From CAIWKO01 sp964469155 (GTDB lineage: Bacteria; Bacteroidota; Bacteroidia; Bacteroidales; CAIWKO01): 64,000 bases of DNA. Location of the stretch: positions 1-64,000 of the forward strand of contig CAYXXU010000005.1 of assembly GCA_964469155.1 (NCBI GenBank), given 5' to 3'. The position numbers and the translations under genes are program-made. The notes beneath the pieces were generated by a model. That model did no database searches and was not told where the DNA came from. It saw only the letters and a list, made by a program, of their open reading frames with translations. Of this stretch, positions 9,492-18,807 are shown one piece after another; the stretch's first letter is position 1, and each line of letters begins with the position of its first letter.

Positions 9492-10154
9492 TCAAAAGAA
9501 AAACATGAAATAAACGGGAACAATCGTGAAACCTATGGTAACTACCAGTGCATAAATGGTGCAGACAGCTTTTATGGTGGCATTGTATTTATTGTGGTTC
9601 AAGCCCAGGGTCTGGAAGCCCGATTGAATGGCATGGTTGAGATGGAAGCCGAGAAAGAGGAAAAATGCGATGTATATCAAGGAATAGATCTTGTTGGAGA
9701 ACAGCATCACGGCCATGGCGTAGAAATCATGTTTATCCACACCGGCCGGAGGCGTAACCCAACCCAATTTTACAAAGAAGAAATGCATGAAATGCAGCAG
9801 CAGGAATACAAATACAATAGCTCCGGTATAGATCATGTATTTGGAGAAAAACGAAGTGGTGGATTTATTGGGGGTGAAATAGCGTACGGGACGGGAGGCC
9901 CAGTTTTTTAATGTTACTATTATTCCAAAAAGTATGTGGATGAAGAATCCTCCGAACAGCACATATTCGAATACTTTGATAAAAATATTGGTCTTCATGA
10001 ATTCGGAGGCTGCCATGAATAATTTTCCATCGTCGCCGCAAAGCAACAAAAGGTTAATGGTGAGATGCACCAATAAAAACAAGGCCAGAAACAAGCCAAA
10101 GGCTCCCATGATAATTTTTTTGGTAATCGAGGAATAATTAAACAGGTTGTTCAT
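9492..10154 (-). CDS. sdhC: Succinate dehydrogenase/fumarate reductase cytochrome b subunit
   Basis: The 220-residue membrane protein has about five hydrophobic helices. Histidines inside or near them (for example in LLVHLTINLLLL, GGFFIHILFGI, LLHFMHFFF and GFHLNHAIQSG) could bind two b hemes. This fits the single-subunit, diheme cytochrome b of B-type complexes, which anchors SdhAB and reacts with menaquinone. It is first in the operon, 51 bp before sdhA, and lies behind a near-consensus promoter. Confidence 0.92.
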   Translation of the reverse strand: MNNLFNYSSITKKIIMGAFGLFLALFLLVHLTINLLLLCGDDGKLFMAASEFMKTNIFIKVFEYVLFGGFFIHILFGIIVTLKNWASRPVRYFTPNKSTTSFFSKYMIYTGAIVFVFLLLHFMHFFFVKLGWVTPPAGVDKHDFYAMAVMLFSNKIYSLIYIAFFLFLGFHLNHAIQSGFQTLGLNHNKYNATIKAVCTIYALVVTIGFTIVPVYFMFFF

Positions 10155-10226
10155 ATGATCAGGTTTTGGGAAATAAAAAAATACTTTTGAGGTAGGTTTT
10201 AAAAATTAATTTTTATATTAGCGAAA

Positions 10227-10257
10227 CAAAGGTAAATTTTAATTTAATTTTACCAAA
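10227..10257 (-). promoter_or_regulatory. sdhC: Near-consensus promoter of sdhCAB
   Basis: On the minus strand, TACCTTTG (10227-10234) is an exact -7 match and TTTG (10254-10257) is an exact -33 match, with 19 bp between them. The leader is about 65 nt. This is one of the best promoter matches in the window. Confidence 0.85.
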
Positions 10258-10287
10258 AAAAATTCTGCCATTTAATTAATATCAATT

Positions 10288-11583
10288 ATGCGTTATACAA
10301 ATATCAATTCAGACCTTTTTGTCCGCAACCGTAAGAAGCTTGTTAGCAGGCTTAAACCAGGTTCCGTAGCCATAGTTTTATCGAATGATGAATACCAAAG
10401 GAACGGCGATCAGTTCCATCCTTACCGCCAGAGTTCCGATATGTTTTATCTGACCGGCCTCGATCAGGAAAAATGCATTCTATGCCTATGCCCCCATCAT
10501 CCCACCGAAGCCCTGCGCGAAATAGTTTTTACGGTTCAGACCAACGACAGCATGGTTACGTGGTATGGTCATAAGTACAGTCTAGAAGAAGCTTCGAAGG
10601 TTTCGGGAGTGAAAGCCGTAAAATGGCTGGACAGTTTTGAAGATACTATGAAAGACCTGGTGCTTCGCTCGGAATATATTTACCTGAACCTTCACGAAGA
10701 CGCGCGTTTCACCACCGAAGTGCCTTCAAAGGAACTGCGCTTTGCACAAAGAATGAAGAACGAATACCCCACGCATAAATGTGAAAGATTGAACCCGATG
10801 ATCACCGAATTCCGCATGTGCAAGGAAGCTGAAGAAATCAAGATGATGCAGCAGGCATGCGATATCACGGAAAAAGCCTTTAGGCGCTTGCTGAAAAGTG
10901 TGCGTCCGGGGATGATGGAATATGAAGTGGAAGCCGAGATCACCCATGAGTTTATCAGCAACGGGGCAGGCGGACACGCCTATTATCCCATTGTGGCTTC
11001 AGGTGTGAATGCCTGTGTGCTGCATTATGTGAAAAACGATCAGAGATTGAAGAATGGAGACTTGATATTACTTGACTTTGGAGCAGAATACGGCAATTAC
11101 GCCGCAGACCTTACCAGAACCATCCCCATAAACGGGAAATTCAACAAGCGTCAGAAAGATTGTTACAATGCTGTGCTTCAGGTGATGAAAAAAGCGACAC
11201 AGCTCATCGTTCCGGGTGCTACCATAGAACAGATCAATAAAGATGTCACGAAATTGATGGAAGCCGAAATGATTGGATTGGGATTGTTCACGGCAAAAGA
11301 TGTAAAGAACCAAAACCCTGACAGCCCCATGTACTTTAAATACTATATGCATGGCAATTCGCATTTCATTGGACTGGATGTGCATGATGTGGGTACAAGG
11401 CAGATGGTGCTGAAACCCGGCATGGTGCTTAGTTGCGAGCCCGGCCTTTATATTAAGGAAGAAGAGATAGGGATCAGGATTGAAAATGATATTCTGGTCA
11501 ATAAAAAAGGGCCTATCGACCTGATGAAAAACATCCCCAGAGAAGTAGAAGAAATAGAAGCCCTGATGAAAGTGAAGAAGTAG
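10288..11583 (+). CDS. Xaa-Pro aminopeptidase (M24B family)
   Basis: The 431-residue protein has an aminopeptidase P N-terminal domain (about 1-170) and a pita-bread catalytic domain. The dinuclear metal ligands are visible: D263 (LLDFGAEYG), D274 (AADLTRT), H359 (HGNSHFIGLDVHD), E384 (CEPGLY) and E399 (IRIEND). It would remove N-terminal residues preceding proline in cytoplasmic peptides. There is no signal peptide. It is followed 163 bp later by a second family member; the two are paralogues of similar layout but clearly diverged. Confidence 0.92.
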   Translation: MRYTNINSDLFVRNRKKLVSRLKPGSVAIVLSNDEYQRNGDQFHPYRQSSDMFYLTGLDQEKCILCLCPHHPTEALREIVFTVQTNDSMVTWYGHKYSLEEASKVSGVKAVKWLDSFEDTMKDLVLRSEYIYLNLHEDARFTTEVPSKELRFAQRMKNEYPTHKCERLNPMITEFRMCKEAEEIKMMQQACDITEKAFRRLLKSVRPGMMEYEVEAEITHEFISNGAGGHAYYPIVASGVNACVLHYVKNDQRLKNGDLILLDFGAEYGNYAADLTRTIPINGKFNKRQKDCYNAVLQVMKKATQLIVPGATIEQINKDVTKLMEAEMIGLGLFTAKDVKNQNPDSPMYFKYYMHGNSHFIGLDVHDVGTRQMVLKPGMVLSCEPGLYIKEEEIGIRIENDILVNKKGPIDLMKNIPREVEEIEALMKVKK

Positions 11584-11746
11584 AGGAGGTTGGAAGAGCG
11601 GAGACCGAAGTCGGAAAACGAAAACAGGTTAAATTGTCATATTGTTAAATGGTTGGAAAACGAGAAATTTTAGACAGAATACCAAAGAGAATTTGCAGTT
11701 AATCGATTTCTAAATGAAAAATAAATAATCACTAAAAAATAAAACC

Positions 11747-13132
11747 ATGTTTGCAGCAAATGTTTATATAGAAAGAAGAAAAAAATTAAAAGAACTGGTA
11801 AAAAGCGGAGTGTTGATCTTTGTAGGGAATACAGAACTTCCGATGAATTATCCACAGAATATTTACCATTTCCGGCAGGATAGCTCCTTCCTGTATTTTT
11901 TTGGTATCGATGAGCCAGGATTGGCGGCAGTGATTGATATTGATAAGGGTAGAGAGATTATTTTTGGCAATGATGTCGACATAGAAGATGTTATCTGGAC
12001 CGGCCCCCTACCCTTGTTAAAAGACAAGGTGAAAAACGTTGGGATCACCTCCTCAGCATCATTCTCAGGGTTTGATGCTTATGTAAAAGAAGCAGCAAGG
12101 CAAAACCGTAAGATACATTACTTACCTCCTTACAATCCTAACACCAAAATTTCCTTATCAAGGCTATTGGGCATAGAAATAGACCAACTCAAGGACCATG
12201 CTTCTATGGAGCTTATGCTGGCTGTTATCGGTCTGCGTTCGGTAAAATCACCTGAAGAAGTTGCTGAGATAGAAAAAGGTATTGAAACCGCTTACGAAAT
12301 GTTTAGCAAAGGCATGAAACTGGTAAAGCCGGGGAAATACGAATATGAAGTGGCTGGCGCTATGGAAGGCATTGCTTTGGCGAAAAACGGAGTATTGTCA
12401 TTCCCGACTATACTTTCGGTGAGAGGTGAGATTCTCCACGGACATGCTCATAATAATCTGATGAAAGATGGTGATATGCTGGTAATAGATGCAGGCTTTG
12501 AAACCCCTGTGCACTATGCAACCGATCATACCCGCACGGTTCCGGTGAATGGTAAATTCAGTCAAAAACAAAAGGAAATTTACCAAATCGTACTCGACTC
12601 TCAAATGGCAGCCATTGATGCTATCAAACCGGGAGTGAAATATCAGGATGTTCACTTGCTTTCCTGTAAAGTGATAACCGAAGGACTGAAGAAACTCGGA
12701 CTTATGAAAGGCGACACCGACATAGCCGCGAAACAAGGTGCCCACGCGTTGTTCTTTCCTCATGGATTAGGCCATATGATGGGTATGGATGTTCACGATA
12801 TGGAGGATATTGGCCAGATTTATGTTGGCTACGATGCCGAATTAAGACCCATTGACCAGTTTGGAACGGCATACTTACGTCTGGGAAGAAGATTGCAGCC
12901 GGGTTTTGTGCTTACCGTAGAACCGGGCATTTATTTTATTCCTGAATTATATACGCTGTGGAAATCGGAGAACAAATTCACCGAATTCATTAATTACGAC
13001 AAGGTGGCTGAGTATCTCGGCTTCGGAGGCATCCGCATTGAAGATGATGTACTGGTGACCGAAACTGGTCATAGAGTGCTAGGCAGAGCTATTCCCAAAA
13101 CGGTGGAGGAAATTGAGGCGCTGATGGGGTAA
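11747..13132 (+). CDS. Xaa-Pro aminopeptidase (M24B family), second copy
   Basis: The 461-residue protein has the same two-domain architecture as its upstream neighbour. Metal ligand motifs are VIDAGFE, ATDHTRT, FPHGLGHMMGMDVHD, TVEPGIYF and IRIEDD. It carries an insert of about 30 residues between the VEPG and IRIEDD motifs (ELYTLWKSENKFTEF and on) that is absent from the upstream copy. It is cytoplasmic. The tandem copies may differ in peptide length preference. About 60 bp of AT-rich sequence full of TATTTAGTA words follows the stop. Confidence 0.92.
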   Translation: MFAANVYIERRKKLKELVKSGVLIFVGNTELPMNYPQNIYHFRQDSSFLYFFGIDEPGLAAVIDIDKGREIIFGNDVDIEDVIWTGPLPLLKDKVKNVGITSSASFSGFDAYVKEAARQNRKIHYLPPYNPNTKISLSRLLGIEIDQLKDHASMELMLAVIGLRSVKSPEEVAEIEKGIETAYEMFSKGMKLVKPGKYEYEVAGAMEGIALAKNGVLSFPTILSVRGEILHGHAHNNLMKDGDMLVIDAGFETPVHYATDHTRTVPVNGKFSQKQKEIYQIVLDSQMAAIDAIKPGVKYQDVHLLSCKVITEGLKKLGLMKGDTDIAAKQGAHALFFPHGLGHMMGMDVHDMEDIGQIYVGYDAELRPIDQFGTAYLRLGRRLQPGFVLTVEPGIYFIPELYTLWKSENKFTEFINYDKVAEYLGFGGIRIEDDVLVTETGHRVLGRAIPKTVEEIEALMG

Positions 13133-13192
13133 GAAGGTATTTAGTATATAGTATTTAGTATTTAGTAGCTTATATTTGGAACCCTCCGAATT

Positions 13193-14038
13193 TTACTCTT
13201 CTAGCATCTTCTTTAGGGCAGAGAGGTGAATGGCATCGAAGATTTTACCGATAAGCTCCTCGTCAACATTTTTCGATTTGGCGATTTTCTTTCTGGATTG
13301 TAATATTTCCAGCCAACGCCCGGCTTCGAATAATGGCATTTCATGTTCAGATTTGAAAGCACCCATTTCGCTTACAATTTGCAGCCTCTTTGCCAAGGTT
13401 TCAATAAGTTGATTATCCAGGGCGTCTATCTGGGTGCGCCATGATTCAATTAGTTTTGGATCTGAACTGGGATTCGTTTTGAATATGGGTGTTTTATTTG
13501 TAAAATAGGTTCGAACTATCTCAAGATTATTTTTATCATACAATAACATTAGAGTTTCGATACCCAGTTTTGCCATTATGCTAAAGTGCTCGGGCAAAAT
13601 TTCTTCATCCTTCCGGTTTATTTCCAAAATTGTTTCACGTGTAGGGAAAGATCCCCTAACCAAAAAATAATTCGATATATCTGACAACAAATTACTAACA
13701 TCTACCTCCTTCTTTTTAGGAATGTGAATCCTATAACATGGAGTATAATTTTGGTTATATTCGAGGAACTTCAGTCCAAGTGTATCAAGAGAGACTATCT
13801 TTTTTTGAATAAAAACGGGGATTTTTTTATGTAAAACATCTCTGTCGGAAATAAAAAATGCAATGGGAATTTTTAAGATGGAATTGATTTCCTGTAAACT
13901 CTTTGCGTCATTTAAAATGAAACCATAATGGCTCAATGCCAGACCAAAATTACCGCCTACACTACCGTAAAATTCTTTGAGGCTATTCATGTCGATGAAT
14001 CTGTTGACCCGGAACCATACAAAATGTTTTTCTCTCAT
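13193..14038 (-). CDS. Chorismate mutase (AroQ) domain protein with unassigned N-terminal half
   Basis: Residues about 198-280 of this 281-residue protein are an AroQ-type chorismate mutase: WRTQIDALDNQLIETLAKR gives R201 and R218, GAFKS gives K229, and FEAGRWLEIL gives R241. These match the chorismate-binding residues of the family. GRW instead of DRE is usual in Bacteroidota DAHP synthase/chorismate mutase fusions. The final helix (FDAIHLSALKKM) lacks the expected polar active-site residues. The N-terminal 190 residues do not show DAHP synthase motifs; they might be a strongly diverged relic of that barrel, but this is a guess. It lies 29 bp after a surface-protein cluster on the same strand. 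Confidence 0.7.
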   Translation of the reverse strand: MREKHFVWFRVNRFIDMNSLKEFYGSVGGNFGLALSHYGFILNDAKSLQEINSILKIPIAFFISDRDVLHKKIPVFIQKKIVSLDTLGLKFLEYNQNYTPCYRIHIPKKKEVDVSNLLSDISNYFLVRGSFPTRETILEINRKDEEILPEHFSIMAKLGIETLMLLYDKNNLEIVRTYFTNKTPIFKTNPSSDPKLIESWRTQIDALDNQLIETLAKRLQIVSEMGAFKSEHEMPLFEAGRWLEILQSRKKIAKSKNVDEELIGKIFDAIHLSALKKMLEE

Positions 14039-14067
14039 ATTCTTGCCATATTCCGATTAGCCCTGGT

Positions 14068-14343
14068 CTATTTTTTCTTATGAGCGATTTTCCTGGACTT
14101 TTCCTTCTTTTCCATCACGCCGGCACTGGTAATATTATTGCCGGAATTATTTATGGCTGCTGCTTGTGAATAATTTGCAGCTCTGGGAATTTTAGTATTT
14201 ATTTCCTGATTGGCATTGACAACACTGCTGCTATCTTTTCTTTGAGCAATCGTTAAAACCGGTTCATCCGAATTATTCTGAGCCTTGACAGAATAAATAG
14301 ACAAAGGGATCATGACCGAAATAAGGAAAAGAATTTTCTTCAT
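14068..14343 (-). CDS. Small secreted protein, basic C-terminus
   Basis: The 91-residue protein begins with a Sec signal, MKKILFLISVMIPLSIYSVKAQ, likely cleaved after VKA. The mature part is rich in N, S and A and ends in a lysine-rich tail (KKEKSRKIAHKKK). No domain is recognised. It starts 4 bp after the stop of the collagen-like gene, so the two are surely co-transcribed. It may be an accessory to that surface protein; this is inference from position only. Confidence 0.65.
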   Translation of the reverse strand: MKKILFLISVMIPLSIYSVKAQNNSDEPVLTIAQRKDSSSVVNANQEINTKIPRAANYSQAAAINNSGNNITSAGVMEKKEKSRKIAHKKK

Positions 14344-14347
14344 CAGA

Positions 14348-15733
14348 CTATTGAACTACTGAAAGAGACATGTGATGTCCGTCCAAAGCTGGATCAACAA
14401 TGGCATTATAAGTTCCTAAAATTCCGCCTACCTTTCCCTGCACCTGAAGAGAGTAATTTGCTCCAACGGTTAATCCTGTCAGCAATCTTACGTAGGAGCA
14501 ACTCCAGGGAGTTATGGTTCCTGTCATATCATCATAATTCTGTATCTTTTCATTAGTACCTCCAATGGCAACACCATTATTTAACACTCTGAATTGAACG
14601 TAGGACATTGAATTGGTATAACCATAACCGGAAACCGAGAAAACAACAAGTGCACTGGTATTTTGAGCAGCAAAACTTAGAAGCATGGGGGTAACATTTG
14701 CCCAGGCAGCGGTACTAACAGTCCATGCTGTACTCAAATAAACCCCGGTTTTAAATGTTACACCGGTTGGACCTGTAATACCCGTGACTCCGGTGGCACC
14801 GTTGATACCATTAGTTCCATTAATTCCTGCCGTACCTGTTGGGCCTTGTACTCCTTGAATACCTTGTGGTCCGGTGGGTCCGATATCCCCGGTAATCCCC
14901 TGAATGCCCTGGGGGCCGGTAGGACCAATATCACCCGTAATCCCCTGGATACCTTGAGGGCCAGTGACACCTTGAATCCCTTGAGCACCAGTTATTCCAG
15001 GATCACCTTGTATTCCCTGCGCTCCCTGTGGCCCTGTAGGCCCAATATTCCCTGTAACTCCCTGCATTCCCTGAGCACCGGTTACTCCCTGTATTCCGGT
15101 TGGACCAGTAATTCCTGGCGGTCCGGTGATTCCCTGAAGACCCTGAGGTCCGGTTGTACCTTGCAGTCCTGTCATTCCCTGAATACCCTGTGCCCCGGTA
15201 GCACCTTGAATACCCTGTAATCCCTGTAATCCAGTTGCACCTGTTATACCTTGTAACCCTGTTGGACCTGTATGCCCAATAGGCCCTGTAACGCCTTGGA
15301 TTCCTTGAGGTCCGGTAATACCTTGTACTCCTTGGGGGCCTGTCACTCCCTGAAGTCCCTGAATACCAATAGACCCTTGAGGTCCAGTAGGTCCGGTATG
15401 ACCTGTTATACCAATAGTGCCACCACCATTACATAAAGAGACCCAGGATACAGCAACTATGTCATAAAAGAATACGCATTTATAATCAATATCATAAACC
15501 AACAATCCATTAGCCGGATTAATGATTGCTAATCTCTGAACAGTTGTAAGTCGAGGAATCAAAACACCTTTATCATTTGCATCCACATCCAGAGCAGCAG
15601 AAGGATGAGGATTTGCACCGGTAGCATTTATTCCGACATTATTTTGAGCTAAGCTTAATTTTGAAATACATAAAAATACAATCAAAAAAATTAAAAACTT
15701 AGTTTTATTAGATTTTGCAAAGACATCTTTCAT
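14348..15733 (-). CDS. Secreted collagen-like protein with C-terminal jelly-roll-like head
   Basis: The 461-residue protein has a signal peptide (ending SKLSLAQ), an N-terminal region of about 80 residues found in Bacteroidota surface proteins (GVLIPRLTTVQRLAI), and then about 200 residues of uninterrupted Gly-X-Y triplets rich in GPTGPQGIQGVTG. The last 140 residues (VYLSTAWTVS to the end) resemble C1q/TNF-like trimerisation heads. It should form a trimeric surface fibre. Nearly identical 18-residue blocks (GPQGIQGITGDIGPT) are repeated at DNA level, so repeat length may vary. It follows a T9SS substrate gene by 12 bp. Confidence 0.85.
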   Translation of the reverse strand: MKDVFAKSNKTKFLIFLIVFLCISKLSLAQNNVGINATGANPHPSAALDVDANDKGVLIPRLTTVQRLAIINPANGLLVYDIDYKCVFFYDIVAVSWVSLCNGGGTIGITGHTGPTGPQGSIGIQGLQGVTGPQGVQGITGPQGIQGVTGPIGHTGPTGLQGITGATGLQGLQGIQGATGAQGIQGMTGLQGTTGPQGLQGITGPPGITGPTGIQGVTGAQGMQGVTGNIGPTGPQGAQGIQGDPGITGAQGIQGVTGPQGIQGITGDIGPTGPQGIQGITGDIGPTGPQGIQGVQGPTGTAGINGTNGINGATGVTGITGPTGVTFKTGVYLSTAWTVSTAAWANVTPMLLSFAAQNTSALVVFSVSGYGYTNSMSYVQFRVLNNGVAIGGTNEKIQNYDDMTGTITPWSCSYVRLLTGLTVGANYSLQVQGKVGGILGTYNAIVDPALDGHHMSLSVVQ

Positions 15734-15745
15734 AATACTTTTTTA

Positions 15746-17047
15746 CTAATTTACCAGAGTAACAATACCTTTATATATATGCTCCTGCCCCAATTTTTCT
15801 TTTAAAAATAATATCCAGGTGTACACTCCCGGTTGACAAACATTTTTTGATGAACCAGCATATCCATCCCAGGGCTTGTTTATATCATCCATAGTATAAA
15901 CTATTCCGCCCCAACGATTATAAATATACATTTTAAGTTCCAACTTATCCAGATTATATCCGATGGCTGAAAAATAATCATTATCACCATCTCCATTCGG
16001 AGTAAAAGCATTAGGGAAAAAAATCTCCCAATCCAACACATCACTGACCAAACACCATGGGGCATAGAAATCATTTGAAGACACATTATCAATAACAAAT
16101 GATTTCTGACCAGGAAATGATGAACCCAAAGGCTGAATATCAGTCCAGGAATGTACAAGGGTATTATATCGGATCGCTTTCATTTCGGGTTCAACTAATC
16201 CATTATTACAGGGTTGATTAATATCCTGTGAACGATAATGAAACTGCAGACCCACATCAGGTTTAGTATCATAGATGGGATCTATATTCCAAAAACGATC
16301 TGCTATATATTCATAACTCCTGTCAAGTTCGATAACATCTGGAGGAACAGGAAAATTCTGGCAACCGGTTGGATAGGTGGCAAATCTGATCGAACCAGTG
16401 GAAGGAGACCCAGCAGTTTTTGTTTCCAATAATACCTGTAAGTCAGAACCTAAATCGTAACCGCTTCCGAAGGGAACTTTGTATAGATTAAGTTGAGACC
16501 CAATATTCCACTCAATCTCGCCTAAACCTTCAAATGTGGTAGTTTCACTAAGTATATACCCACTAAAATAATTGATACCTACAGGATTGCTATTTAATAT
16601 CTTGAGTCGATGAGCATTTAAATTCAAAATAGCATCGACATGCAAGGTATCATTTACCTTGCAATCATTAACATTCAATACTTTTTTGGAATTTGTAATT
16701 AACAAATTTTCGAATAAACTGGAATGTGTACCATCAATATACTGCTTTAAGGAACCATCCATGATAAGATTTCCGACTGGACCGGTGCCAACAGAAACCA
16801 TAACTTCATTATTTGAATTATTAATCCAATTCCTTCTTAAAAAAATATTTCCATCCAGATTGATTTCTCCATCGGCAAGGCCATCATTTCTATTGATATA
16901 ATTACCTCCGATAACTAAATTGGCACCATCCTTAACCACAATTTTTGCCCCATTATTTACTACATTTTGTCCCAAAAGAAAAGGAAAAGGAAACAAAAGA
17001 AATATAGAAAAAAGTAAAAAGCTTTTATGAGGCGTATGTTTTTTCAT
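15746..17047 (-). CDS. T9SS type B sorting-domain surface protein
   Basis: The 433-residue protein has a signal peptide (MKKHTPHKSFLLFSIFLLF, cleavage near LLGQ) and a C-terminal gliding-motility-associated sorting domain: FFPNAFTPNGDGDNDYF, MYIYNRWGGIVY, PWDGYAG and GVYTWILFLK. The middle has short beta-strand repeats and no recognised enzyme domain. It should be exported by Sec, cross the outer membrane by T9SS and attach to the surface. It heads a probable operon with the collagen-like gene and the small secreted protein, driven by the promoter at 17078-17108. Confidence 0.85.
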   Translation of the reverse strand: MKKHTPHKSFLLFSIFLLFPFPFLLGQNVVNNGAKIVVKDGANLVIGGNYINRNDGLADGEINLDGNIFLRRNWINNSNNEVMVSVGTGPVGNLIMDGSLKQYIDGTHSSLFENLLITNSKKVLNVNDCKVNDTLHVDAILNLNAHRLKILNSNPVGINYFSGYILSETTTFEGLGEIEWNIGSQLNLYKVPFGSGYDLGSDLQVLLETKTAGSPSTGSIRFATYPTGCQNFPVPPDVIELDRSYEYIADRFWNIDPIYDTKPDVGLQFHYRSQDINQPCNNGLVEPEMKAIRYNTLVHSWTDIQPLGSSFPGQKSFVIDNVSSNDFYAPWCLVSDVLDWEIFFPNAFTPNGDGDNDYFSAIGYNLDKLELKMYIYNRWGGIVYTMDDINKPWDGYAGSSKNVCQPGVYTWILFLKEKLGQEHIYKGIVTLVN

Positions 17048-17077
17048 AAAAAAGTTGAAGTGTACTTAATATATACG

Positions 17078-17108
17078 CAAATTTATAAAAAGTATGAGAA
17101 AGGATCAA
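17078..17108 (-). promoter_or_regulatory. Promoter of the surface-protein cluster
   Basis: On the minus strand, TAAATTTG (17078-17085) matches TAnnTTTG, with TTG (17106-17108) 20 bp upstream. The leader is about 24 nt. It lies between rpe and the T9SS substrate gene. Confidence 0.65.
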
Positions 17109-17116
17109 GAAAAAAA

Positions 17117-17785
17117 TTAATGATTTAAAGATTTTTTCAGGTCATCAATGGCTGATATAATATCAGTGTTTCCAAAAACTGAATTCCCTGCAACAATAAT
17201 TTCAGCACCTGCATTAACTATCTTTTCAATATTATCCAAACCAATTCCGCCATCGACCTCAATTTTTGCTTTTGAATGAACCCTATTTATCAATTCATTG
17301 GTTTTCCTAATCTTTTTTATAGAATCTGAAATAAATTTCTGTCCTCCAAATCCCGGATTTACCGACATGATCAATATTAAATCGGCAATAGAAATAATTT
17401 CCTCGATATGGCCAACCGGAGTATGAGGATTAAGTGCCACTCCTGCTTTACTATTATATGATTTAATTAAATTGAGTGTTCTGTTCAAATGAGGGCATGT
17501 TTCATAATGCACAGTAAGGTATTCAGGGCTGAATTCAGAGAATCTTTCAATAAACCTGTCTGGATCAACAATCATCAAATGAATATCGAGAGGTTTCTTT
17601 GCATATTTTGATATCGCTTTTATTATTGGGAACCCAAATGAAATATTTGGAACAAAGACACCATCCATTACATCAATATGGATGAAATCAGCGCTGCTCA
17701 GGTTAATAATTTCAACCTGTTCCTTGAGTATACCGAAATCGGCTGATAATATAGAGGGAGCCAAAAAATGATTCATAGGATGCAA
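17117..17785 (-). CDS. rpe: Ribulose-phosphate 3-epimerase
   Basis: The 222-residue TIM barrel has family motifs: APSILSADFG at the N-terminus, FIHIDVMDGVFVPN (metal-binding His and Asp), DIHLMI, MSVNPGFGGQKF and KIEVDGGI. It interconverts ribulose-5-phosphate and xylulose-5-phosphate in the pentose phosphate pathway. Length is typical. ATG at 17785 is followed by a second possible ATG at 17776; the choice is not decided by the sequence. It lies 25 bp after rpoD on the same strand. Confidence 0.95.
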   Translation of the reverse strand: MHPMNHFLAPSILSADFGILKEQVEIINLSSADFIHIDVMDGVFVPNISFGFPIIKAISKYAKKPLDIHLMIVDPDRFIERFSEFSPEYLTVHYETCPHLNRTLNLIKSYNSKAGVALNPHTPVGHIEEIISIADLILIMSVNPGFGGQKFISDSIKKIRKTNELINRVHSKAKIEVDGGIGLDNIEKIVNAGAEIIVAGNSVFGNTDIISAIDDLKKSLNH

Positions 17786-17810
17786 TTTGATACAAACCTA
17801 CAAAATTTTT

Positions 17811-18674
17811 CTAACCTAAATATGATTTTAAGTTTTTACTTCGATACGAATTTTTCAAACGGCGAATCGCTTTATCTTTCACTTGTCGAACCCTTTCGCG
17901 GGTTAAATCGAATTTTGTAGCAATCTCATCAAGAGTATGAGGTTTAAGTCCGTTTAAGCCAAAATAATTACGCAATATTTCTGCTTCCCTGGGAATTAAT
18001 GTGGATATAGATCTTTCTATCTCAAATTTCAAAGATTCTTTCAATAATTCTGTTTCCGGGGCCTGAATCTCATCGTTTTGTAATAAATCTAACATGGTGG
18101 TTTCCTCTTCCGGACCTACGGGGGCATCCATAGATACATGTTTCCCAGAATTCTTAATTGACTGCGTAATTTCGTTCAATGAAACACCTAATATTTCAGC
18201 AATCTCATCAGGATTAGGCTCCCTTTGATTTAACTGTTCAAAAGCGCTGTAGGTTTTATTAATGCGGTTTATTGTACCGATTTTATTCAAAGGCAAACGA
18301 ACGATGCGGGCATGTTCTGCAATAGCCTGAAGAATGGATTGACGAATCCACCAAACGGCATAAGAAATAAATTTAAAACCCTTGGTTTCATCAAACCTTT
18401 GTGCCGCTTTAATTAATCCCAGATTTCCCTCATTGATCAGATCGGGAAGATGTAAACCCTGATTCTGATATTGTTTAGCAACCGAAACGACAAACCTTAG
18501 GTTTGCCAGAGTTAATTTATATAAGGCTGATTGGTCGCCCTGACGAATCCTTTGTGCCAATACAACTTCTTCTTCCGGACTGATCAAATCAACTTTTGCA
18601 ATCTCCTGAAGATATTTATCAAGGGATTCTGTTTCGCGATTTGTTACCTGTTTGGCAATCTTCAACTGTCTCAT
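17811..18674 (-). CDS. rpoD: Primary sigma factor RpoD/SigA (short Bacteroidota form)
   Basis: The 287-residue protein has region 1.2 (ESLDKYLQEIAKVDLIS), region 2 (GNLGLIKAAQRFDETKGFKF then SYAVWWIRQSILQAIAEH), region 3 and region 4 (TLDEIATKFDLTRERVRQVK, a helix-turn-helix). Region 1.1 is absent, as in other Bacteroidota primary sigma factors, which recognise the TTTG/TAnnTTTG promoters seen in this window. It is followed by rpe and preceded by the pnp terminator. Confidence 0.95.
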   Translation of the reverse strand: MRQLKIAKQVTNRETESLDKYLQEIAKVDLISPEEEVVLAQRIRQGDQSALYKLTLANLRFVVSVAKQYQNQGLHLPDLINEGNLGLIKAAQRFDETKGFKFISYAVWWIRQSILQAIAEHARIVRLPLNKIGTINRINKTYSAFEQLNQREPNPDEIAEILGVSLNEITQSIKNSGKHVSMDAPVGPEEETTMLDLLQNDEIQAPETELLKESLKFEIERSISTLIPREAEILRNYFGLNGLKPHTLDEIATKFDLTRERVRQVKDKAIRRLKNSYRSKNLKSYLG

Positions 18675-18737
18675 TATACAACATTTTTCAATGTCATTAT
18701 ACCACTATAGATATAATCATTCCTTAAAAAACAGGAT

Positions 18738-18774
18738 AAAAAAAGTGTCTTAGAAAGAACTACTACTAAGACAC
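18738..18774 (-). terminator. Intrinsic terminator after pnp
   Basis: GTGTCTTAG (18745-18753) pairs perfectly with CTAAGACAC (18766-18774) around a 12-nt loop. On the minus strand a run of seven T residues follows (18738-18744). It separates pnp from rpoD. Confidence 0.85.
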
Positions 18775-18807
18775 ATTTTAAATAAGAAAGGTTGCCTGCC
18801 AATAAAA

